Source: Nanobdellota archaeon (GTDB lineage Archaea; Nanobdellota; Nanobdellia; SCGC-AAA011-G17; GW2011-AR17). From it: a stretch of DNA of 34,456 nucleotides. Both the position numbers and the translations under genes were made by a program. The first letter of the stretch is position 1. Each line of letters opens with the position of its first letter. The stretch spans positions 1,144-35,599 of the forward strand of contig DUFP01000023.1 in assembly GCA_013331795.1 (NCBI GenBank). The letters are read 5' to 3'. The notes beneath the pieces are model-generated. The model worked only from the letters and a program-made list of their open reading frames with translations, searched no databases and was not told the DNA's origin. Below are positions 24,368-31,351 of this stretch, piece after piece.

Positions 24368-24652
24368 TTATTCTTGTTTGCCTGTTACATAGACATGATC
24401 ATTGTTTACTTCAATCTCAATCTCTGTGAGATTATTTATCACAATGTCATTCCCTGGAAGAAGATAGTCTATATTTAAGCCTTTAATGACAACTTTATGT
24501 ATCTTCTCAAACTCGACTACTTCTTTTGGCCCCTGAGTGTTTAAATGAGGGTTATTTTCGTCAAACAAACTAATAAAACAAGGTCTACGACTAAAGTCAT
24601 CACCGGATTCCTTTTTCCGAGCTATGAGAACACTTTTGGTTTTATATTTCAT
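24368..24652 (-). CDS. Hypothetical beta-rich protein downstream of eS6
   Basis: This 94-residue protein is beta-rich (KYKTKSVLIARK, VVEFEKIHKVVIKGLNID, NLTEIEIEVNNDHVYVTG) with one cysteine and no membrane segment. It lies 32 bp downstream of the eS6 gene on the same strand and is probably co-transcribed with it. No family recognised. Confidence 0.6.
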   Translation of the reverse strand: MKYKTKSVLIARKKESGDDFSRRPCFISLFDENNPHLNTQGPKEVVEFEKIHKVVIKGLNIDYLLPGNDIVINNLTEIEIEVNNDHVYVTGKQE

Positions 24653-24684
24653 GGCGTATTCCTCTAGGAATTATGATGAAATGC

Positions 24685-25071
24685 CTATTCTGCCTTTGCA
24701 TCTTTTCCAAAGATGTCATCCAAAGGTTTTGGTCCGTATTTTTTGACAGAGAGATTGAGTTGCGCTGTTTTTATTGTTACTTGATTTCCACACACAGTTT
24801 TTCTTTTTTTCATACCTTTTCTGTCAATTTTTACCCCTACTCCAGAGCCAAGCAATGCCTTTTTCCTGATAGGACCTTCAATGTCATTGCGCATAGGAAA
24901 ACCAGCAAAATCACTACCACCACGAATTTGTAATTCATAGCCTTCAAGACCTAAGAAATCTCCCACAATAGTCTCTCCGATTCTTTTCCCTACAAGACTT
25001 TCGTCTTCTAGAGCTTTCTGGTAGCTTTTTCCTGTTTTTGTGTCATTTATGACAAATCGTAGTTCAGCCAT
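24685..25071 (-). CDS. rps6e: Ribosomal protein eS6 (S6e)
   Basis: This 128-residue protein of the small ribosomal subunit shows the archaeal eS6 signatures: FVINDTKTGKSYQKAL, GETIVGDFLGLEGYELQIRGGSDFAGFPMR, and the K-R basic stretch KGMKKRKTVCG. Length is normal for archaea (120-130). Three residues into the C-terminal extension, it ends in a short acidic/Lys tail. Together with aIF2 gamma (24 kb) and aIF5B (33 kb), it places the conjugation operon inside a translation neighbourhood. Confidence 0.97.
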   Translation of the reverse strand: MAELRFVINDTKTGKSYQKALEDESLVGKRIGETIVGDFLGLEGYELQIRGGSDFAGFPMRNDIEGPIRKKALLGSGVGVKIDRKGMKKRKTVCGNQVTIKTAQLNLSVKKYGPKPLDDIFGKDAKAE

Positions 25072-25097
25072 TTTTCATGTTTTAGAGTTTTTAGCAG

Positions 25098-25107
25098 CTT
25101 TATAAAG
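25098..25107 (-). promoter_or_regulatory. TATA box for eS6
   Basis: CTTTATAAAG, a symmetric TATA element 27 nt upstream of the eS6 ATG on the minus strand. Confidence 0.6.
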
Positions 25108-25149
25108 TTTTTGATAGTCTTTTCCTGCTCTTTTGAGCTGCCACTTTTA

Positions 25150-25178
25150 GAGAGCATCTCTCCTCTGGAAAAAAGAGG
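25150..25178 (-). terminator. Two overlapping hairpins after the conjugation operon
   Basis: Downstream of the last operon stop (25192) on the minus strand come hairpin CCTCT/AGAGG (25174-25178 with 25162-25166) and then GAGAG-ATG-CTCTC (25158-25162 with 25150-25154). They share one base, so they are alternatives. They could mark the transcript 3' end; no long U-run follows, so this is weak. Confidence 0.3.
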
Positions 25179-25191
25179 GTTTACTTTGTTA

Positions 25192-26718
25192 TTATTTGTT
25201 ATGTACCATATCCCAAAAGAGAAACCAATGAGGATTTGTTTTTAGTTCTTGGGCTTTATGCACTCCAGTATGATCTTCTTTTGAAGTTTCCACAATGAAA
25301 TCACAATAGGTATTTGCTTTTGCATATTGTTTCATAGTACTATACATTGCTGCAGTAGAAAGGAGCATTGCATTTCTTTGTTTTTCATTTTCTGTATATC
25401 CAGCAACTGCTTTATATCTCTCAATTGTTTCTTCAAAATCCACTGGGATTCTCTTCCCTCTTCTGAATTCTGTTTTCTTCTCTCCAAGTAAAATAGCGAA
25501 ATTTGCATCTGCATACTGCTCAGGAATCGTTGTATCCCTTGCAACTTTCTCATAATAATCCTTTCCAAGAGCAGAATATGCTCCATTTAGATCCCCTAAA
25601 AGAGATGCAGCATCTACAGCAGTTGTGTCAGTATGAGTACTCACATCTGTTAACCAGGCTTCTGTTTCTCTGTTTGCAAGAAAAGCATCTCCTGTTTCTT
25701 GGAAAACAGCTTTGTATATATTATCATATACTCTTGATAAGGTTATTCTAGTAATATAATAAGGAATTTTTCTTCCTTCTTCTACTGCTTCTTGTTCAAG
25801 AATTATACTTGCATCATCACTGTCAACAACTTCTTTTACTTCTTGAAGAAGATCTGCAAGTTTAAATTTTGCTTTTACAGCAATGAAATCTCCTTTATAG
25901 AACTTGATAAATTCTTCAAGCGAATGTATTTTTTGGGCAATAACATTAGGATTCATTTTTTCCTGAGGCAATGTTTTTATTGAAGCCATATTAAACAATT
26001 TTACTTCATCTGTTTGTAGTTGAGAATATATTTCTCTTGAACAGATCTCTGCAAGCTCTACCTGCGCACTTAGATCTCTATTCTCAAAATTTCTATCTGC
26101 TATTCGCCAGGCATAAAATTGTTTTTCTTTTTCAGGATTTTTGAGCTCTTCCCGTACAGAGGAAAAATTTTCCTTGTTTTGGTGTAGCTTTGCAGATTCT
26201 ATCAAGGGTGCATCATTTATATTTTTGAAATACGCATGTGCAAATCCTGCTGTTGCAATGAATGTACCGAATATTGCTAATCTCCCATAATATTGTTCAC
26301 TGGAAAAAGCACGATACGGCAACATCCTTGATTGGATTACAGCTTTTTGTCTTTTTCTTATTTCTTTTGTTAGCGTGCTAAATGCTTTCTTCTTTTGTCT
26401 TTTATATTCTTTTTTTGGTAATGCATCACTTAAAATTAAAGCAGTTTGTGTGATGATAGTGGAGAGATTTTCTCCTTCTTGTAGAAGGTTTTGTATCTCT
26501 TTCATATTTTCTGTATCATTTCTTCTTTCTAACTCCCCAAGATAACTATTCACTAAAAATACTTGTTCTACATAGGGATGAATATCTTCTTGTTTTGGAA
26601 TTATTTCTATATACTTATCTAAGATCTCTGGTATAATTCTTTGTGTATGCGCTTTGAGTATGAGAACGTCTCCAGGACTTAGTCGAGGATTTGCTAAAAT
26701 ATCTTCTAAAGTTTTCAT
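25192..26718 (-). CDS. Membrane-anchored helical-repeat protein of the conjugation operon
   Basis: This 508-residue protein is helical throughout, with one membrane segment at about residues 146-163. The positive stretch just before it (KRQKKKAFST, RKRQKAVIQ) suggests the N-terminal 145 residues are cytoplasmic and the C-terminal ~345 outside. The C-terminal part has paired amphipathic helices of TPR character (LLSTAAMYSTMKQYAKANTY, DLNGAYSALGKDYYEKVA), but I could not assign a domain with confidence. The ATG overlaps the E1-like stop (ATGA), so it is the last gene of the operon and made in step with it. It may be an adaptor, a membrane docking subunit or a conjugation target. No RING or HECT motif is visible. 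Confidence 0.82.
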   Translation of the reverse strand: MKTLEDILANPRLSPGDVLILKAHTQRIIPEILDKYIEIIPKQEDIHPYVEQVFLVNSYLGELERRNDTENMKEIQNLLQEGENLSTIITQTALILSDALPKKEYKRQKKKAFSTLTKEIRKRQKAVIQSRMLPYRAFSSEQYYGRLAIFGTFIATAGFAHAYFKNINDAPLIESAKLHQNKENFSSVREELKNPEKEKQFYAWRIADRNFENRDLSAQVELAEICSREIYSQLQTDEVKLFNMASIKTLPQEKMNPNVIAQKIHSLEEFIKFYKGDFIAVKAKFKLADLLQEVKEVVDSDDASIILEQEAVEEGRKIPYYITRITLSRVYDNIYKAVFQETGDAFLANRETEAWLTDVSTHTDTTAVDAASLLGDLNGAYSALGKDYYEKVARDTTIPEQYADANFAILLGEKKTEFRRGKRIPVDFEETIERYKAVAGYTENEKQRNAMLLSTAAMYSTMKQYAKANTYCDFIVETSKEDHTGVHKAQELKTNPHWFLFWDMVHNK

Positions 26719-28079
26719 TTTTCTTTTTCCGTATGATTACATATATTTGTTTTCTTAATCACTTGTGCTCTGCTTGCTTCAAATACATCATAGGCAATAT
26801 ACCCATTGATATGCTCTCCTGCTCCACTAAGATAGAGCACTGCTTCTCCGGCCATAAGAGCTGCACAAATTTTACTTGTACTTATAATACTTGGCTCTGG
26901 AACTGCATCACAGCTATCTCTCTTTTTTTCCTCTGCTGCAAAAAGAGAAAAACCAAAGAGGCAATCTGGACAAAGTGTTTTTCCAGGAATGGATAGGGAA
27001 GATTTTGCACTTCGAAAACTTGTTCCTCCATGCACCAAGGGCATTCCCATCTTATTGAGTATCAATCTTGCTTCAAAATTATCTAAACAGCTTACTATAA
27101 GTTCTGGAGAGAGACCTTTAATTTGTTCTGGAGTTATACATTCATATCCTTCTTCTTTTTCTTCTACAAGTTTTGCATTCAAAGCTCTTATTTTTGCCTT
27201 AGGTCTTATTACTCCTAATTTTTCAGATAATACCAGAGCTTTTGGTCTTCCTTGAGCATCATAATAAAAGATTTGTCGTGAAAGGTTAGAAGTACTAGGG
27301 ATATCATAGTCAATAATGTGTATGTCATCAGCTCCTTCAAGGAGCAAAGCAGTGAGGCAAGGTGTCGCTAATGCTCCTGCGCCTACACTGACTATAGATT
27401 TTCCAGATAGCTGTACTGTTGCATGAAAATCATTTTGCTTTTCAAATCTCTCCTTAGAGAAAAGATTATACCAAAACAGTGTTTTCAAAGTTTTGCTTTC
27501 CTCTGCAGCATAGGGCATACATGATTTTCTTGCTTCTTCCACCATCATTCCTCCAATAATCATACTTGGAATAATACCCTGTGATCCCTGGAGTTCTTGC
27601 ATCTCAGAAATATATTCTTGATTTTTTCCAGAAGCAAGTGCCCCACGATATTTTTCTGCAGAGCCATAAATAAGAATTTTCCTTTTTTCTTTTGCATATG
27701 CACAAAGCATTCCCTTCGTTTGAGGATCATTTGTTGTTTCAAAAAGAAGATCTGCTTTTTCTAGAAATATTTCTAAACTTTTTCTTCTTAGAGGCCAATC
27801 TAAAAAATCTATTTTTATTTCAGGATTCACTTTTTTTAAGAAGTCTACTGCAGAATCAGACATTGAATCTCTAGAGGTATTTGGATAATAGCCTTTTTTC
27901 TCCGCACTATTCTTTTTTTCACCAATAAATAAGATATCTCCCAAACCTGTTGCTACAAGATTTTCCAGCACTTGCTGGCCTAAAAGATCATCACCAATAA
28001 CTACAGCACTCATGCTTCCCCATTTTTTCTGATCCCAACCTAGAATCATTTCTTGGCGAGAGTATCTTCCTTCAGTCAT
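26715..28079 (-). CDS. Single-chain E1-like activating enzyme with two tandem ThiF-type units
   Basis: This 454-residue protein has two Rossmann units. Unit 1 (about 5-190) starts with RYSRQ and AVVIGDDLLGQQ; its nucleotide loop lacks the normal GxGxxG, so it looks inactive. Unit 2 (about 222-440) has SVGAGALATP (231-240), DYD (257-259), NLSRQ (265-269), K280, CLDNFEAR (331-338), CPDC (370, 373) and the crossover-loop cysteine C390 in DSCDAVPEPS, the expected thioester residue. A C-x-H pair at 447/449 may complete the zinc site. An inactive plus active pair in one chain is how eukaryotic Uba1-type E1s are built. I chose 28079 (GAGG upstream); 28109 adds ten codons. It overlaps both neighbours. 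Confidence 0.92.
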   Translation of the reverse strand: MTEGRYSRQEMILGWDQKKWGSMSAVVIGDDLLGQQVLENLVATGLGDILFIGEKKNSAEKKGYYPNTSRDSMSDSAVDFLKKVNPEIKIDFLDWPLRRKSLEIFLEKADLLFETTNDPQTKGMLCAYAKEKRKILIYGSAEKYRGALASGKNQEYISEMQELQGSQGIIPSMIIGGMMVEEARKSCMPYAAEESKTLKTLFWYNLFSKERFEKQNDFHATVQLSGKSIVSVGAGALATPCLTALLLEGADDIHIIDYDIPSTSNLSRQIFYYDAQGRPKALVLSEKLGVIRPKAKIRALNAKLVEEKEEGYECITPEQIKGLSPELIVSCLDNFEARLILNKMGMPLVHGGTSFRSAKSSLSIPGKTLCPDCLFGFSLFAAEEKKRDSCDAVPEPSIISTSKICAALMAGEAVLYLSGAGEHINGYIAYDVFEASRAQVIKKTNICNHTEKEK

Positions 28080-29040
28080 TGTTGTTTCCTCTTCTAAAAA
28101 GTTCTTCATAGCGAAGAGAGTTTGCCACTTTCATTTTGAGAGCTCTTTCTGCTACTTCTTTTTTTATTATGTCTCTTTCTTTTTCTTCTTCATTTGTATC
28201 TATAATTTCTAAGGATACTTGCCTTTCTCGAATTCTATCATCTGAAGTATTCAAATATGACCATTTTTTCCAGAAGAACCCAGCATAAGGATCTTTACAA
28301 ATATCTTGCTGGAATTCTTGCCCTAAATAATGCTCTGGAGCTTTTGCAATCTTTCTATCAATAAATTCTAAAATTTTATTTGCACCTTCAACTGCACTTA
28401 CCAGAATATTTGGTGATACTGAAGGATTCATAATAATACATCCAATATAAGAATAATATGTTGGGAGCATTGTACCAATAGAATCTATAATCTCTTTGAG
28501 ATCTTTTCTTTCTTTATCTTTCAACTTTATAACAAAGTTTATATGGCTCTTTCTTGAATGCAAGAAAAACTCACCTTCTTTTTCTTCAATGAAGAAATCA
28601 TCTATACTCCTCCTTTCTTCTTGAGCATAGATTTTGTAGTTTTCCTCTCCAATTTTATTTAAGAAGGCCCCACAACTATCTTTATCATTCACTACTGGAA
28701 ATCTTGGGCCTGATGGACGAAGTGCACCATAACAATGGTGGTGTATCCAGCTATTTAGGATTAAATTTTCTGCTCTCTTTGCTTCAATAATTACCGGAAA
28801 AAGAGGATCATGCACTTCCACTCCTTCTGCTGCACAGTGTTGAATAGGAAAATAGAGGTCTCTAATGATATGCTCTGGATCATCTTTGGCTCTAAATCCA
28901 TACATATAACTTTCTACAACACCTTTTTGCAAAACTGTTTCATCAATATATGCTTGTGCTGCATTATATGCTCTACGACTTATTTTCATCGTTGGAAAAA
29001 GAATTTCTACTGGGAATAATTTTCTGTCTACATCTATCAT
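28072..29040 (-). CDS. JAMM/MPN-like metalloprotease (candidate processing and deconjugating enzyme)
   Basis: This 322-residue protein has an N-terminal JAB1/MPN-like domain (about 14-135). The zinc/catalytic set can be read as Glu43 (VVESYMYGF), H100-x-H102 in WIHHHCYG, and S110 after exactly seven residues. The motif's Asp, normally three residues later, is displaced: D119 or D121 in NDKDSCGAF. So the loop carries an insertion of about 8 residues. JAMM enzymes cleave after Gly-Gly of ubiquitin-like proteins; here the obvious job is removal of the VY tail of the 122-aa protein and release of conjugates. The C-terminal ~190 residues are unrecognised. Start at 29040, overlapping the E2 stop (ATGA); 17 extra codons upstream are unlikely. 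Confidence 0.85.
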   Translation of the reverse strand: MIDVDRKLFPVEILFPTMKISRRAYNAAQAYIDETVLQKGVVESYMYGFRAKDDPEHIIRDLYFPIQHCAAEGVEVHDPLFPVIIEAKRAENLILNSWIHHHCYGALRPSGPRFPVVNDKDSCGAFLNKIGEENYKIYAQEERRSIDDFFIEEKEGEFFLHSRKSHINFVIKLKDKERKDLKEIIDSIGTMLPTYYSYIGCIIMNPSVSPNILVSAVEGANKILEFIDRKIAKAPEHYLGQEFQQDICKDPYAGFFWKKWSYLNTSDDRIRERQVSLEIIDTNEEEKERDIIKKEVAERALKMKVANSLRYEELFRRGNNND

Positions 29041-30302
29041 ATTTTTTCTCCTATAATAAAGTCCGTTTTCTTTGGTATAAAAGAAACCCATTGTTTATGA
29101 AATCGAGGATTATCAAGCCTATGTGGATTTCCCATGTTTGTCATGGTAATTAAAGCGAGAGGCCCATGTATGTCATCAAAAATATTGGTCATATTTGTGC
29201 CATAAAATAAAGTATGTCTATTGAGAGTAAACAAAGATGCTAGATTTTCCATCTGATCTGCAGTTTTTGCATTTTCATATTGCTCTTTGTAGCCTCTTAG
29301 ACAGACTTGACCGTAATTAGGATGACGTTCTGGATAGATAAGAGGGTGCTGTTCAGGAAGCGAATAGTATATAGGATAAAAAAGAAACTGCATATTTGTT
29401 GTTGCAAGGAGTTTTGTTTCTAATTCCGCTTGTTGAAATTGAATATAACATCTTACTCCTGGAACCTGGATATAATACTTTGGAATACACATTTTTATGT
29501 TGTATTGCCCTCCAATTGCTTCTTCAAATAAGAGCCCATACGAATGAAAATCTTCTTCTTCAAATCTTCTTTGAAGATAATGCCTTTGTTTTCTTGCAAT
29601 CTTCATCTCATCTCCTAAAGAAATACTTGAAGCATACCGTTTGAAAAAATTATTTATATACCTTTTTCTCATTGCAACACTTTTTTCTGGGGTAATTCCT
29701 GAAGGATAAATATCATATTCCTCCCCAAAGATTTGTATCCCTCCTTTACTTTTTATTTCTTTTTGAATTCTAAAAGCAATGCCATCCACAAAAAGAGTGT
29801 AATTAGTCTGTGTTGAATTTGCTTTGATAACTGTTTTTAGTCCTTTCATAAAATCTTTTCTTTTTTTTTCTTCAACAGGATCATATTCTTTTCCAAACTC
29901 TTCTTCTAAACGTTTTTTGTCTGGTACTTTAGATGGAGTGTAGGTGCTCATATCCAAATATTCTTTATATCCTATGTCCGCTTTTAATCTTCTAAACAGA
30001 TTTAAAATTGCTACAAGAGACCTATTTCCTAGGATATAGTCTGCATAAGTATTTTCAGGCATTGCCTCACCTAATGACTGTAAAAAATTATCTTCTATTT
30101 CCTTTTGATATTGCTGAAGATAGATTTCTATAATTTTTGTATAGCTACTTGTCTCCTCTAAAGCAAAAGGAATAGAATCAATACAAATACTTCCTGTTCT
30201 ATCCCTTGGAAATGCTTCTGTGCCTATATATATTTTATCTTTTAGAATAAGAACTATATGCTCTTTTTGGACTATATCTTCTAATGGAAAGGATGGAATC
30301 AT
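29037..30302 (-). CDS. E2-like (UBC-fold) conjugating enzyme with a large N-terminal domain
   Basis: This 421-residue protein has a UBC-like domain in its C-terminal half (about 235-370). Beta strands (YNIKMCIPKYY, VRCYIQFQQAEL) lead to FYPIYYSLPEQHP and then HPNYGQVCLRG, with H327-P-N and Cys334. This matches the E2 signature H-P-N...G-x-[VI]-C-L, with a shorter gap than in eukaryotic E2s (seven residues from His to Cys rather than about ten), as in several prokaryotic E2-like families. Residues 1-230 are unrecognised and end with the basic helix KRYASSISLGDEMKIARKQRH. It begins 23 bp after the ubiquitin-like gene and overlaps the JAMM gene. It would accept the activated tag from the tandem E1. 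Confidence 0.85.
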   Translation of the reverse strand: MIPSFPLEDIVQKEHIVLILKDKIYIGTEAFPRDRTGSICIDSIPFALEETSSYTKIIEIYLQQYQKEIEDNFLQSLGEAMPENTYADYILGNRSLVAILNLFRRLKADIGYKEYLDMSTYTPSKVPDKKRLEEEFGKEYDPVEEKKRKDFMKGLKTVIKANSTQTNYTLFVDGIAFRIQKEIKSKGGIQIFGEEYDIYPSGITPEKSVAMRKRYINNFFKRYASSISLGDEMKIARKQRHYLQRRFEEEDFHSYGLLFEEAIGGQYNIKMCIPKYYIQVPGVRCYIQFQQAELETKLLATTNMQFLFYPIYYSLPEQHPLIYPERHPNYGQVCLRGYKEQYENAKTADQMENLASLFTLNRHTLFYGTNMTNIFDDIHGPLALITMTNMGNPHRLDNPRFHKQWVSFIPKKTDFIIGEKI

Positions 30303-30325
30303 TTTCTAAAAAAGAAAATAAAAAA

Positions 30326-30694
30326 TTAATAGACGCCCCCACCATCTCTCTTTGTTACTCTTATTGTAAATGTTTTATATGGAGATTCTCCACTAACGGT
30401 CATCATGCTGTCCAAATAGTTTACTGCTTTATCTGTTTGGCGTGCAGGTTTTCCATTTACTTCTAGTGCATAATCTACTAAAACTCCAAACCTTTTTGCT
30501 TTTAGAATATTGGTGACATTTTTTGCAAGCTCTTCTTGTGAGCCTTCATATTCTTGTTGCAATGTTGAATCTATCAAATCTAAAAGAGTTAATTCTGCAA
30601 AGTCAACAGGGGCTTTTTGTTCCAGCAAACTTGTATCTCTTGTTAAAGCTGTTCCTAGTCTTATTCGTACATCATAATTTGTTTCTGCTATCAT
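30326..30694 (-). CDS. Candidate ubiquitin-like protein precursor ending in GGG-VY
   Basis: This 122-residue protein reads as an extended beta-grasp: strand YDVRIRLGT, strand ALTRDTS, helix LTLLDLIDSTLQQEY, a middle insert (50-75), strand DYALEVNGKPA and a last strand KTFTIRVTKR leading to the C terminus DGGGVY. The Gly118-Gly119-Gly120 run followed by two residues is how ubiquitin-family precursors look before a peptidase trims them; removing VY would expose Gly-Gly. Similarity to named families is too weak to see by eye, so the call rests on the tail plus its place before E2, JAMM and E1 genes. AAGGAG lies 8-9 nt before the ATG. It is longer than the 63-aa sulfur carrier, which has no tail. 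Confidence 0.82.
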   Translation of the reverse strand: MIAETNYDVRIRLGTALTRDTSLLEQKAPVDFAELTLLDLIDSTLQQEYEGSQEELAKNVTNILKAKRFGVLVDYALEVNGKPARQTDKAVNYLDSMMTVSGESPYKTFTIRVTKRDGGGVY

Positions 30695-30721
30695 TTTTAT
30701 TCTCCTTCTTAATAGATATAT

Positions 30722-30735
30722 TTCTCTTAAGAGAA
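30722..30735. promoter_or_regulatory. Perfect 14-bp palindrome between the membrane-protein and ubiquitin-like genes
   Basis: TTCTCTTAAGAGAA is its own reverse complement. It sits in the 53-bp gap upstream of the ubiquitin-like gene, just before a TATA-like ATATATC and the AAGGAG ribosome-binding site. It could be an operator for a homodimeric regulator at an internal promoter. Confidence 0.4.
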
Positions 30736-30747
30736 TTTAGCTTCTCT

Positions 30748-31350
30748 TTATAAGCTTTGTTGAGGGCTATTTTGTAGCTGCATTGCCTTACTGAGTATTG
30801 GATTTTGCAGAGAGATTTGCATTTTGTCTTTTGCTCTTTCAAAGATAGTTTTTTTGGGAGGATCTGGCATGTCAGCACGAGAAAGATATTCTGCAAAAGA
30901 CCATGGAATTATTGCTATTGAAGTTAATAACATAGAAGAGGCTATTGTTTTACTTAGAATGGAAGCTTCATCATCATTAAATGTTTTATATGCTACCCTC
31001 CCCAGGGTTATTGCTACTATTGGAAGAATTATACGTGCAATCTTCATTCCTTTTTTAGGATACCCTCTTGCTTCTTGTTTTATTTCTTCTTCTAATGGAC
31101 TTAAGATCTCTGGGTCTTTACTTCCATAATATGTTAGAAGACTAAAAACTAAATTCGGAATCATTATTGGACTTGCTACAATAAATCCATATGATGAAAG
31201 AAGATACGCAGACTTTACCAATTCTACATAGCTCTTCCCAGTACAGTGTTGATACATTTCTCCTAGAAATCCAGCATTGCGAATCATGAAATTATCATAA
31301 CGTGTGAGTAAAGTTCCATCCTCTGGAAAAAATCTGTCTTCTAAACTCAT
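30748..31350 (-). CDS. Polytopic membrane protein upstream of the conjugation genes
   Basis: This 200-residue protein has about four predicted membrane helices (around residues 40-75 as two, 103-122, 132-152) and soluble ends. The C-terminal tail is hydrophilic (PPKKTIFERAKDKMQ) and may be cytoplasmic. No family recognised. The ATG at 31350 starts 1 bp after the aIF5B stop, with GGGGTG just upstream; a GTG three codons earlier (31359) would overlap aIF5B. It is separated from the ubiquitin-like gene by 53 bp. It may belong to the conjugation operon (a second membrane subunit beside the 508-aa protein) or be a bystander. Confidence 0.75.
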   Translation of the reverse strand: MSLEDRFFPEDGTLLTRYDNFMIRNAGFLGEMYQHCTGKSYVELVKSAYLLSSYGFIVASPIMIPNLVFSLLTYYGSKDPEILSPLEEEIKQEARGYPKKGMKIARIILPIVAITLGRVAYKTFNDDEASILSKTIASSMLLTSIAIIPWSFAEYLSRADMPDPPKKTIFERAKDKMQISLQNPILSKAMQLQNSPQQSL

Positions 31351-31351
31351 C

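Noticed and set aside
30748-31350. Membrane protein as a RING-type E3 or other ligase
   Set aside because: There is no Cys/His zinc pattern; it has one cysteine only and several membrane helices.
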